Positions 1 to 5,707 of a DNA stretch of 6,165 nucleotides are shown here, in pieces; positions within the stretch are counted from its first letter, which is position 1, and every line of letters starts with the position of its first letter. The DNA lies in assembly GCA_040773965.1 (NCBI GenBank), contig JAXGVG010000113.1:1-6165 (forward strand). The letters run 5' to 3'. The position numbers were made by a program, and so were the translations under genes. This stretch comes from JAXGVG01 sp040773965. Its GTDB lineage: Bacteria; Pseudomonadota; Alphaproteobacteria; UBA9219. The notes beneath the pieces were generated by a model, which saw nothing but the letters and a program-made list of their open reading frames with translations, did no database searches and had not been told where the DNA came from.

Positions 1-2
1 AC

Positions 3-401
3 TCCCAGGACTGGCGGCCGCTGTCGCCCCACCTGAGCGTTTACAAGCCCCAACTCACCTCCGGCATGTCCATTTTCCACAAGATCACCGGCATCGGCAT
101 GGCAGGCGGCGTGGTCGTTCTGGTGGCATGGCTGGCTTGCCTCGCCTTGGGCAAAGAGACTTACGACACCCTGATGGCTCTTCTCACGACTCCTGTCGGA
201 CAAACCCTTTTGTTCGGATGGACATGGGCCTTTTTCTATCACCTGTGCTGCGGCATTCGCCACCTGCTGTGGGCGGCGGGATGGTCGCTATCGATCAAGG
301 CCGTATACGTCACCGGTTACATCGCGCTTGCCGTTTCGACTCTCCTTACCCTCGGCCTATGGGCCATGATCCTCGGCAGAGGAGGCTTGCCATGGCTTTG
401 A
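3..401 (+). CDS. sdhC: Succinate dehydrogenase cytochrome b556 subunit (SdhC), 5' truncated
   Basis: Membrane anchor of complex II. With SdhD it holds haem b and the ubiquinone site and passes electrons from SdhB to quinone in the inner membrane. The reading frame is open to the left edge: 21 codons precede the first ATG (position 66) and read as the conserved SdhC N-terminus, including RPLSPHLSVYKPQLTS, so the true start lies outside the window and ATG 66 is internal. 132 residues are visible. The family signature is SIFHKITG (positions 69-92). Three hydrophobic segments follow, and the second ends in FYHLCCGIRHLLW. The His codon at 240-242 aligns with E. coli SdhC His84, the haem ligand. 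The E. coli quinone-site Arg31 position is Lys here. The 3' end overlaps sdhD by 10 nt, implying translational coupling. Confidence 0.95.
   Translation, partial: SQDWRPLSPHLSVYKPQLTSGMSIFHKITGIGMAGGVVVLVAWLACLALGKETYDTLMALLTTPVGQTLLFGWTWAFFYHLCCGIRHLLWAAGWSLSIKAVYVTGYIALAVSTLLTLGLWAMILGRGGLPWL
378..385 (+). promoter_or_regulatory. Strong Shine-Dalgarno that fixes the sdhD start
   Basis: AGAGGAGG lies 6 nt before ATG 392, inside the last codons of sdhC. It selects this ATG over the longer in-frame reading that could start at 128 and over ATG 401, and it supports translational coupling of sdhC and sdhD. Confidence 0.8.
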
Positions 402-784
402 TGCGTTCGCCCACTGGCCGCGCGCGCGGCCTCGGTTCGTCGAAAGACGGCACAAGCCACTGGTTCGGGCAACAAATCGCCGCCATCGCGCTTATTCCTT
501 TGTCTCTGTACGTCCTGACGACGTTCATGCTTCAGGTTGTGCTGGGCAATGGCTACGAAAGCGCGCTGGCGTGGATGCAGAACCCGTTAAACGCCATCGC
601 CATGATTTTGATGTTGAGCGTTGGCATCATCCACGGCGCGAACGGCGCGATTTCGGGCCTTATCGAGGACTACGTCCACCATCGCGTCCTGCACTTGCTG
701 GGCCTTCTGGCTATCAAATTTACAGCCGCGCTGACGTTGATCGCCGGTGTTCTGTCCGTGCTTAAAATTTTGCTGGGAGCGTAA
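392..784 (+). CDS. sdhD: Succinate dehydrogenase hydrophobic membrane anchor subunit (SdhD)
   Basis: Second membrane anchor of complex II, completing the haem b and ubiquinone pocket with SdhC. The product is 130 aa, normal for the family. The N-terminus has the alphaproteobacterial-type signature GLGSSKDGTSHWFGQQ (residues 13-28). Three transmembrane segments follow at about 29-51, 66-88 and 103-127. His81 is the expected haem ligand (E. coli His71), and the Asp93-Tyr94 pair in IEDYVH matches the quinone-contacting Tyr83 of E. coli. The start at 392 is chosen for its strong ribosome site and because homology begins just after it. The frame is open upstream to 128, but that stretch is sdhC read out of frame. 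The His-to-Tyr spacing is 13 residues, against 12 in E. coli. sdhA follows after 6 nt. Confidence 0.95.
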   Translation: MALMRSPTGRARGLGSSKDGTSHWFGQQIAAIALIPLSLYVLTTFMLQVVLGNGYESALAWMQNPLNAIAMILMLSVGIIHGANGAISGLIEDYVHHRVLHLLGLLAIKFTAALTLIAGVLSVLKILLGA

Positions 785-790
785 CGCGCC

Positions 791-2581
791 ATGCCCAAAG
801 CGTATCCGATTATCGATCATTCATACGACGTGATTGTCGTCGGCGCAGGCGGCGCGGGCTTGCGCGCGACGTTCGGCATGGTGGAAAAAGGGCTTAAGAC
901 CGCCTGCATCTCCAAGGTTTTTCCGACGCGCAGCCACACCATCGCCGCGCAAGGCGGAATCAGCGCGGCGCTCGGCAACATGGGCGAGGACGACTGGCGC
1001 TGGCACATGTACGACACTATTAAGGGCTCGGATTGGCTTGGCGATCAGGACGCCATAGAATACATGTGCCGCGAGGCCATTCCCGCCGTCGTCGAGCTCG
1101 AACATTACGGCGTGCCGTTCAGCCGCACGGCCGACGGACGCATTTATCAGCGCGCGTTCGGCGGCATGACGACGCATTTCGGCGACGGCGTCGCCCAGCG
1201 AACCTGCGCCGCCGCCGACCGCACGGGCCATGCCATTTTGCACACTCTATACCAGCAAGCCTTGAAGCATCAGGCCGAGTTTTTTGTCGAATACTTCGCG
1301 CTCGACCTGATGATGGATCGTGACGGCGTTTGCCGGGGCGTCGTCGCGTGGAATCTCGCCGACGGTACCATTCACCGCTTCCGCGCTCACATCACGGTGC
1401 TTGCCACCGGCGGTTATGGCCGCGTTTATTTCTCCAGCACCTCCGCCCACACATGCACAGGCGACGGCAACGCCATGGTTTTGCGGGCCGGGTTGCCGCT
1501 GCAGGACATGGAGTTCGTCCAGTTCCACCCGACGGGCGCCTACGGCACGGGGTGCCTTATCACCGAAGCCGCGCGCGGCGAAGGCGGCTATCTTACCAAC
1601 AGCCAGGGCGAGCGTTTCATGGACCGCTATGCGCCGCACGCCAGGGATTTGGCTGGCCGCGACGTGGTCAGCCGCGCGATGACCCTCGAAATCCGCGAAG
1701 GGCGCGGGTGCGGTCCGTTAAAGGATCACATTCATTTGCACCTCGAACACCTCGATCCGAAACTCATTCACGAGCGCCTGCCGGGCATCGAAGACACCGC
1801 GCGAATCTTCGCCAACGTCGATGTAACCAAAGAGCCGATCCCCGTTTTGCCCACGGCGCACTACAACATGGGAGGCATCCCGACGAATATTCACGGCGAA
1901 GTCATCGGTCCGATCACAAACGATATTAACGCCATAGCTCCGGGCCTGATGGCGATCGGCGAAGCGGCTTGCGTATCGGTGCATGGCGCGAACCGGCTCG
2001 GCTCCAATTCGCTTCTCGATCTTGTCGTCTTCGGGCGCGCCGCCGCCAAACGCGCCGCCAAGCTGGTCAAACCCGCCTCGCCTCACCGCGAATTGCCCAA
2101 AGACGCCGACGACATCGCCCTCACCCGCTTCGACCGTTATCGCCACGCGAACGGCGACGTGCGCACGGCGGATTTGCGGCTGGAAATGCAAAAGATCATG
2201 CAGATGGAGTGCGGCGTGTTTCGCTCAGGCGATACGCTGGCGCAAGGCCAACGCCTTCTGCGCGACGCATGGGCCAAGCGCGACAAGATCGGCGTGACGG
2301 ACCGTTCGCTGATATGGAATTCGGATTTGCTGGAAACGCTGGAGATGGACAATTTAATGTATCAGGCCCTGGTCACGATGGACGCGGCCGCAAGCCGGGA
2401 GGAATCGCGCGGCGCGCACGCGCGCGAGGACTTCCCGCAGCGCGACGACGCAAACGGCCTGAAGCATTCGGTTCTATGGGTCAACGCGGACGGCCACACG
2501 GAATTGGCTTATCGTCCCGTGCACATGTACACGCTCACGGACGAAGCCGAACCCGTCCCGCCGATCGCAAGGGTGTATTGA
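791..2581 (+). CDS. sdhA: Succinate dehydrogenase flavoprotein subunit (SdhA)
   Basis: Catalytic subunit oxidising succinate to fumarate (EC 1.3.5.1) in the TCA cycle, on the cytoplasmic face of the membrane. The product is 596 aa, the usual length. The N-terminal dinucleotide-binding motif GAGGAG is at 18-23. SHTIAAQGG (48-56) contains His49, the expected covalent FAD attachment site. Active-site residues inferred from E. coli SdhA are His246 (in HPTG), Arg290 (in GRDVVSR), His357 (in PTAHYNMGG) and Arg402 (in HGANRLGSNSLLDLVVFGRA). The C-terminal SRGAHAREDFPQRDD block and the terminal RVY are also typical. A modest GGGAG ribosome site lies at 775-779, inside the end of sdhD. No truncation or missing catalytic residue is seen. 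The GC-rich codon use matches the rest of the operon. Confidence 0.98.
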   Translation: MPKAYPIIDHSYDVIVVGAGGAGLRATFGMVEKGLKTACISKVFPTRSHTIAAQGGISAALGNMGEDDWRWHMYDTIKGSDWLGDQDAIEYMCREAIPAVVELEHYGVPFSRTADGRIYQRAFGGMTTHFGDGVAQRTCAAADRTGHAILHTLYQQALKHQAEFFVEYFALDLMMDRDGVCRGVVAWNLADGTIHRFRAHITVLATGGYGRVYFSSTSAHTCTGDGNAMVLRAGLPLQDMEFVQFHPTGAYGTGCLITEAARGEGGYLTNSQGERFMDRYAPHARDLAGRDVVSRAMTLEIREGRGCGPLKDHIHLHLEHLDPKLIHERLPGIEDTARIFANVDVTKEPIPVLPTAHYNMGGIPTNIHGEVIGPITNDINAIAPGLMAIGEAACVSVHGANRLGSNSLLDLVVFGRAAAKRAAKLVKPASPHRELPKDADDIALTRFDRYRHANGDVRTADLRLEMQKIMQMECGVFRSGDTLAQGQRLLRDAWAKRDKIGVTDRSLIWNSDLLETLEMDNLMYQALVTMDAAASREESRGAHAREDFPQRDDANGLKHSVLWVNADGHTELAYRPVHMYTLTDEAEPVPPIARVY

Positions 2582-2589
2582 GGTAAGAT

Positions 2590-3372
2590 ATGGTCGCCTT
2601 TACTCTTCCCCCCAATTCGAAAGTCAAGCGCGGCAAGAAAATCGACGCCGCCAACAGCGCCAAGCGCCCGAAGACGTTCAAAATCTACCGCTGGTCGCCG
2701 GACGACGGCGAAAATCCGCGCGTGGACGAATACACCATCGATCTCGACAAATGCGGGCCGATGGCGCTCGACGCGCTTATTCACATCAAGGACTCCATCG
2801 ACAGCACGCTGACCTTCCGCCGCTCCTGCCGCGAGGGCATTTGCGGTTCGTGCGCCATGAACATCGACGGCACCAACACGCTGGCCTGCACCAAGCCGAT
2901 TGCGGACATACGCGGCGACGTGCGCATCTATCCCCTGCCGCATATGAAAGTCGTCAAGGACCTTGTGCCGGATTTGACGGAAGCCTACGCGCAATACGGC
3001 GTCATCAAGCCGTGGCTGCAGACGCAAACGCCCGCGCCGCCCGACCGCGAGCGCCTGCAATCGCCGGAAGAGCGCGAGCTTCTCGACGGCCTTTATGAAT
3101 GTATTTTCTGCTTTTGTTGCTCGGCAAGCTGTCCGAGCTATTGGTGGAACAGCGACCGCTACCTCGGCCCCGCCGTACTGCTTCAGGCCTACCGCTGGAT
3201 CGTGGACAGCCGGGATGAAATGACCGGCGAACGACTGGACGATTTGGAAGACCCGTTCCGCCTTTACCGTTGCCACACCATTTTAAATTGCGCGGCCACC
3301 TGCCCCAAAAAACTCAACCCCGCCAAAGCCATCGCGGAAATACGCAAGTTGATGGTGAAGAGAAGGACGTGA
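2590..3372 (+). CDS. sdhB: Succinate dehydrogenase iron-sulphur subunit (SdhB)
   Basis: Electron-transfer subunit linking the SdhA FAD to quinone through three Fe-S clusters. The product is 260 aa, typical of alphaproteobacteria. The N-terminal ferredoxin-like domain has [2Fe-2S] ligands Cys80, Cys85, Cys88 and Cys100, within SCREGICGSC and LACTK. The C-terminal domain has Cys171, Cys174, Cys177 and Cys238 for [4Fe-4S], and Cys181, Cys228 and Cys234 for [3Fe-4S]. Ile231 occupies the position that would be Cys in a 4Fe site. PSYWWN (182-187) carries the Pro and Trp residues that contact quinone in E. coli SdhB. Phe175 replaces the common Ala in the CxxCxCC motif, a harmless-looking change. The GAGG ribosome site at 2580-2583 overlaps the sdhA stop. 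The gene ends 8 nt from a convergent gene with no clear terminator between them. Confidence 0.98.
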   Translation: MVAFTLPPNSKVKRGKKIDAANSAKRPKTFKIYRWSPDDGENPRVDEYTIDLDKCGPMALDALIHIKDSIDSTLTFRRSCREGICGSCAMNIDGTNTLACTKPIADIRGDVRIYPLPHMKVVKDLVPDLTEAYAQYGVIKPWLQTQTPAPPDRERLQSPEERELLDGLYECIFCFCCSASCPSYWWNSDRYLGPAVLLQAYRWIVDSRDEMTGERLDDLEDPFRLYRCHTILNCAATCPKKLNPAKAIAEIRKLMVKRRT

Positions 3373-3380
3373 GAGAAAAT

Positions 3381-4076
3381 TCAAGGTTTAGCGTTCTCTG
3401 CGTTCACTTTAGTAAAAGCTTTCTTAATTAAATCAGGCATTGGCGGAGGAGAACCTGTTACTTTCTTCATGAGAGCTGTCATGTCGTTAGCATTTATGCC
3501 CATTTCAAAAAGTTTTTGTGCAATTACCGCTATGTTTTTTTCAGAAAGCATATTTGCGTTTTTCACCATTGCAACTTCCGTTATCCCCTTCTGCCCGGGA
3601 AGCAATCCCCGAGCTTGCGGCCTTTCCTTGACTGCCCGGCTGCTGGATGCGAAAAAAACCGCACAATCAGCAAACATTTCAAGAATACTCCCCAACTTCA
3701 TTGCTTTTAAAATAGCTTTTTCACGCGCTTCCGCAGGTGAAAGATGAGCGGCTCCTTTTTCTTTATCGTCTGGAAATGATTCTCCCCGCTTGATGAATAG
3801 CATCGCCCCCAAATAAACCTTGTTCGCCAGAATACTTACTATTACCGAGTAGTCCGCGATAGCTATCAACTTTTTTGCATATTGAGCCATTTGCTCATCA
3901 GGGTTCTCAACAAGCTTATCAATGGCTATTCGCAATCCAGGGTATCTTGAAACTGCTTTCTGGTGATACGTTTTAATGAATAGAGCGTCATCGCGTAGAT
4001 CCTCCCAACAATTGGGTTCAAAACCCATGAATTTCATGGCTTCCAATAACTCCCCGGCTTCCAACAACTCCTCCAT
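3381..4076 (-). CDS. Hypothetical protein, unrecognised 231-aa orphan
   Basis: I do not recognise this family. The product is 231 aa, mostly predicted helix, with no signal peptide. The N-terminus is acidic (MEELLEAGELLEAM). Two mildly hydrophobic stretches, about 76-95 and 126-144, contain charged residues and are more likely buried helices than membrane spans. A Pro-rich SPPPMP turn (209-214) precedes a Lys-rich C-terminus. The start is well supported: AAAGGGG lies just upstream, an in-frame TGA sits five codons before the ATG, and a promoter-like pair lies at 4114-4142. Three hand-counted lines in this and the other AT-rich genes gave about 40-47% GC, against about 60% or more in lines from sdhA and the Nudix gene, suggesting later acquisition. 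It is convergent with sdhB and divergent from the Nudix gene. Residues 128-147 weakly resemble residues 91-110 of the protein encoded at 5180. Confidence 0.75.
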   Translation of the reverse strand: MEELLEAGELLEAMKFMGFEPNCWEDLRDDALFIKTYHQKAVSRYPGLRIAIDKLVENPDEQMAQYAKKLIAIADYSVIVSILANKVYLGAMLFIKRGESFPDDKEKGAAHLSPAEAREKAILKAMKLGSILEMFADCAVFFASSSRAVKERPQARGLLPGQKGITEVAMVKNANMLSEKNIAVIAQKLFEMGINANDMTALMKKVTGSPPPMPDLIKKAFTKVNAENAKP

Positions 4077-4113
4077 AATTAACCCCTTTCAGTGGCTTAA
4101 TAAATTTAACCAG

Positions 4114-4142
4114 GTTATACATCATGTCCGCAAAGCTCACAA
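4114..4142 (-). promoter_or_regulatory. Putative sigma70-type promoter for the 231-aa orphan
   Basis: Read on the - strand, TTGTGA (4142-4137; 4 of 6 to consensus) is followed after 17 nt by TATAAC (4119-4114; 5 of 6). A transcript would start near 4107, giving a leader of about 30 nt that contains the GGGG-type ribosome site of the orphan gene. Found by motif only. Confidence 0.5.
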
Positions 4143-4149
4143 TACCTAT

Positions 4150-4164
4150 ATGTTCAGTTAACAT
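4150..4164. repeat. Short dyad ATGTT-N5-AACAT before the Nudix start
   Basis: A perfect 5-bp inverted repeat with a 5-nt spacer ends 1 nt before ATG 4166, in the 89-nt region shared by two divergent genes. It could be a small operator or RNA hairpin, but a dyad this short often occurs by chance. Confidence 0.25.
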
Positions 4165-4165
4165 C

Positions 4166-5023
4166 ATGCCATCCTTCCTCCGCCACATCCACGACTGCAC
4201 GCGGTTTGACCAAAGCAAGTTCGTGCCGTTCATCATTTGCGGCCAAAAGCTTGGCTGGTTAACGCACGAAGTCGCGGCACTATTACTAAAAAACGACCCA
4301 ACTTTTCGATCATCACCGGAAGGCATTGAACTCGACCCGGCGCTGGATACTTTCGAAGCCCGCAGCGAAGCTCTCGCGCGCGGCGCTGCGTTCCTGTCCC
4401 GCCATTACAACATGCCCCTTGTCGGGGAGTTTTATCCTGTCATCGAAAAGTGGGGCGACGAACCGCTGGGCAAAGTAGACCGCACGTCTTTGCCATGGTT
4501 CGGATTGCGCGGCGTCGGCGTGCACGTGAACGGCTTTGTGCGCGAGAAGGACGGCGTTTACCTCTGGATCGCCGAACGCGCGGCGGACCGCCGCATCGAT
4601 CCCGGCAAGCTGGATGAAATTATCGGCGGCGGCATGTCGTTCGGCATCGGCATCCGGGAAAACCTGATCAAGGAAGGCTGGGAAGAAGCAGGCGTGGATG
4701 AAGCCCTCGCCCTCACCGCGCGACCTGCCGGATCGGTCAGTTATAAATCCGAGCGCATGCGCGGCGTGCGGAACGATACGCTGTTTATTTTCGACCTCGA
4801 ATTGCCGGAAAGCTTCACGCCGCGCAACACGGATGGCGAAGTCAGCGCGTTTTATCTTATGCCGCTTGCCGACGTTGCCGCCATCATCCGCGACACAGAC
4901 CGTTTCAAGTTCAACTGCAATCTTGTGATTATCGACTTCCTGCTGCGGCAAGGCTTCATCGGCCCCGATCACGAAGAATACGCCGCTCTTGCCGGGGCCA
5001 TGAGATTGGTAAAAACGGATTAA
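4166..5023 (+). CDS. DUF4743 domain-containing Nudix hydrolase (thiamine diphosphate damage-control type)
   Basis: The 285-aa product has an N-terminal DUF4743-like region (about 1-115, starting FLRHIHDCTRFD) followed by a Nudix domain (about 116-265). The domain start GVHVNGFV and the PGKLDEIIGGGMSFG stretch are typical of the eukaryote-like family of yeast YJR142W and plant NUDT20/24. Members of that family were reported to hydrolyse damaged thiamine diphosphate analogues (oxo- and oxy-forms) to monophosphates. The Nudix box spans 155-177. The metal-binding Glu170, Glu173 and Glu174 are present; the first consensus Glu is Ile161 and the consensus Arg is Lys169, changes I believe are common in this family. 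GSVSYKSE, DGEVSAFYLMP and NCNLVIIDFLLRQG also fit. Start 4166 is preferred because homology begins there; in-frame ATG 4124 would add 14 poorly supported residues. Neither start has a strong ribosome site. High GC suggests a native gene. Confidence 0.88.
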   Translation: MPSFLRHIHDCTRFDQSKFVPFIICGQKLGWLTHEVAALLLKNDPTFRSSPEGIELDPALDTFEARSEALARGAAFLSRHYNMPLVGEFYPVIEKWGDEPLGKVDRTSLPWFGLRGVGVHVNGFVREKDGVYLWIAERAADRRIDPGKLDEIIGGGMSFGIGIRENLIKEGWEEAGVDEALALTARPAGSVSYKSERMRGVRNDTLFIFDLELPESFTPRNTDGEVSAFYLMPLADVAAIIRDTDRFKFNCNLVIIDFLLRQGFIGPDHEEYAALAGAMRLVKTD

Positions 5024-5087
5024 CCAAACAAAAAGCCTTCATTTTCCCGTTCCTCCATGTTTTCAGCCATTTCCCATGCTTAATATT

Positions 5088-5100
5088 GCCTTAAAAAGGC
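5088..5100. repeat. Small hairpin GCCTT-AAA-AAGGC
   Basis: A 5-bp perfect stem with a 3-nt loop, 64 nt after the Nudix stop. No proper T-run follows on either strand, so I do not call it a terminator. It is the only candidate stem near the end of the Nudix gene. Confidence 0.3.
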
Positions 5101-5106
5101 CAAGCT

Positions 5107-5133
5107 TTAACAGCGCCTTAGGGATAATATGAT
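5107..5133 (+). promoter_or_regulatory. Putative promoter for the 5180 gene
   Basis: TTAACA (5107-5112; 5 of 6 to the -35 consensus) and TATGAT (5128-5133; 5 of 6 to the -10) are separated by 15 nt, which is shorter than ideal. Transcription would begin near 5140, leaving a leader of about 40 nt with the right arm of the inverted repeat and a good ribosome site. The left repeat arm lies in the spacer, so a bound protein could block this promoter. Confidence 0.4.
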
Positions 5134-5164
5134 AAAAAGGACAAGGCGTTATCCTCATAAGGCG
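5114..5164. repeat. Imperfect inverted repeat in the leader of the 5180 gene
   Basis: The left arm is CGCCTTA-G-GGATAA (5114-5127) and the right arm is TTATCC-TCA-TAAGGCG (5149-5164). This gives 7 + 6 paired bases interrupted by a 1/3-nt internal bulge, around a 21-nt loop. A second AAGGCG at 5143-5148 could pair with the same left arm instead, so two mutually exclusive structures are possible. The repeat brackets the putative -10 and ends 5 nt before the ribosome site, suggesting an operator or leader control element. Confidence 0.55.
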
Positions 5165-5168
5165 GCCA

Positions 5169-5175
5169 AGGGGAG
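5169..5175 (+). promoter_or_regulatory. Ribosome binding site that decides start 5180
   Basis: AGGGGAG lies 4 nt before ATG 5180. The upstream in-frame ATG at 5129 has only a weak AGGGA and would fall inside the putative -10 element, so 5180 is preferred. Confidence 0.65.
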
Positions 5176-5179
5176 AAAC

Positions 5180-5641
5180 ATGAAAAGACCATCGGGCGAA
5201 GCCCCTATTCTCAAAGTTTATCCGGAACAAGCAAACTCGAAAACGTCAAAAGAGTTTACGGCTGTTCTTCAAACCATTCGATCTCCGGACGTAAGACAAC
5301 AAATTATCGAAACATTGCGGGATTTTGGCGCAATGGCGCTCGTCATAACGCCACAGCTCGACCCTATGCTGCAACAAGATACAGGCGACACATTAAAATT
5401 TCTCGTTCTTATGAAAAAAACGCCGGTTGATGCGCTCAACTTAATTCAACTTGGAACCGCTCTCGAAAATATCGTTCATTTTAGCGGTTATATCGCAGCG
5501 GTTACACGCGAAAGCATCCAGGAACTTGGCCGCGAATTCCGAATAACAAAAGTAAAGAATAATCCTCTTCATCAAATCTTTTCGGAAATAGATAAGACGG
5601 CGACCGGGGGATGCCACCCGGGAAAACATAGAGCGTTGTAA
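5180..5641 (+). CDS. Hypothetical helical protein, probably frameshifted near its 3' end
   Basis: I do not recognise this family. As written it is 153 aa, soluble-looking and largely helical, with a Pro/Lys-rich start (MKRPSGEAPILKVYPEQ) and no signal peptide, nucleotidyltransferase GSxxxG motif or DNA-binding helix that I can identify. The last ten residues (GCHPGKHRAL) look unlike the rest. Skipping one G in the G5 run at 5606-5610 moves translation into a frame that stays open for 28 more codons to a TGA at 5694-5696, giving a 171-aa protein that ends 11 nt before the HEPN gene. It could be a sequencing error, a disrupted gene or programmed frameshifting; the first two are likelier. Residues 89-99 (IQLGTALENIV) resemble IQLGESMKNLV in the HEPN protein. 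Low GC sets it apart from the Nudix gene. Confidence 0.65.
   Translation: MKRPSGEAPILKVYPEQANSKTSKEFTAVLQTIRSPDVRQQIIETLRDFGAMALVITPQLDPMLQQDTGDTLKFLVLMKKTPVDALNLIQLGTALENIVHFSGYIAAVTRESIQELGREFRITKVKNNPLHQIFSEIDKTATGGCHPGKHRAL
5604..5621. repeat. GC-rich hairpin containing a G5 run
   Basis: CCGGGGG-ATG-CC-A-CCCGG forms a 7-bp stem with one bulged A and a 3-nt loop. It sits at the suspected frameshift point. G homopolymers in strong hairpins are common places for replication slippage and read errors. No T-run follows directly, so it is not an obvious terminator. Confidence 0.5.
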
Positions 5642-5696
5642 AAAAGCAAGATCGATTGTCTTTTTTATTGAAGCTTATTGCTACGATATAAACTGA
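5610..5696 (+). other. Likely +1-frame continuation of the 5180 gene
   Basis: In the frame starting GAT at 5610, 28 sense codons precede TGA 5694-5696. The segment is protein-like: it begins DATRENIERCKKARS, an amphipathic charged helix, and ends with a hydrophobic stretch rich in Val, Phe, Ile and Tyr. It has no plausible start of its own and would fill nearly all of the apparent gap before the HEPN gene. Read it as the displaced C-terminus of the upstream gene, pending confirmation of the G-run length. Confidence 0.5.
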
Positions 5697-5707
5697 GATT
5701 TTAGCAT

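Noticed and set aside
128..391. In-frame N-terminal extension of sdhD starting at ATG 128
   Set aside because: It is sdhC sequence read in another frame, rich in Arg/Pro/His. SdhD homology and the AGAGGAGG ribosome site both place the start at 392.
66..401. Complete SdhC starting at ATG 66
   Set aside because: The 21 codons upstream encode the conserved SdhC N-terminus, so ATG 66 is an internal Met and the gene is cut by the window edge.
2412..2426. 15-nt alternating purine-pyrimidine run (Z-DNA-like)
   Set aside because: It encodes part of the conserved SRGAHARED block of SdhA in a GC-rich genome, so coding constraint explains it.
2509..3276. Long antisense open frame opposite sdhB (255 codons)
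   Set aside because: Such frames are a by-product of GC-rich codon use in the sense gene. The product resembles no family and the sense strand is unambiguous sdhB. The same applies to antisense frames at 821-1243, 1247-1639 and 1718-2191 (opposite sdhA) and 4313-4972 (opposite the Nudix gene).
4018..4167. Short - strand frame beginning MMLTEHIGIVSF upstream of and overlapping the 231-aa gene
   Set aside because: It looks mildly protein-like, but it begins upstream of the putative transcription start near 4107, has no clear ribosome site and overlaps the real gene out of frame.
5129..5179. Start of the orphan at ATG 5129 (17 extra residues)
   Set aside because: It would place the start codon within the putative -10 and the inverted repeat, and its ribosome site is weaker than the one before 5180.
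5640..5666. Terminator-like AAAAAAGCAA / TTGTCTTTTTT stem
   Set aside because: The stem is almost all A-T with a bulge, so weak. The stretch also lies inside the likely +1-frame continuation of the 5180 gene, where the A and T runs encode Lys-Lys and Phe-Phe. It becomes credible again only if the frameshift is disproved.
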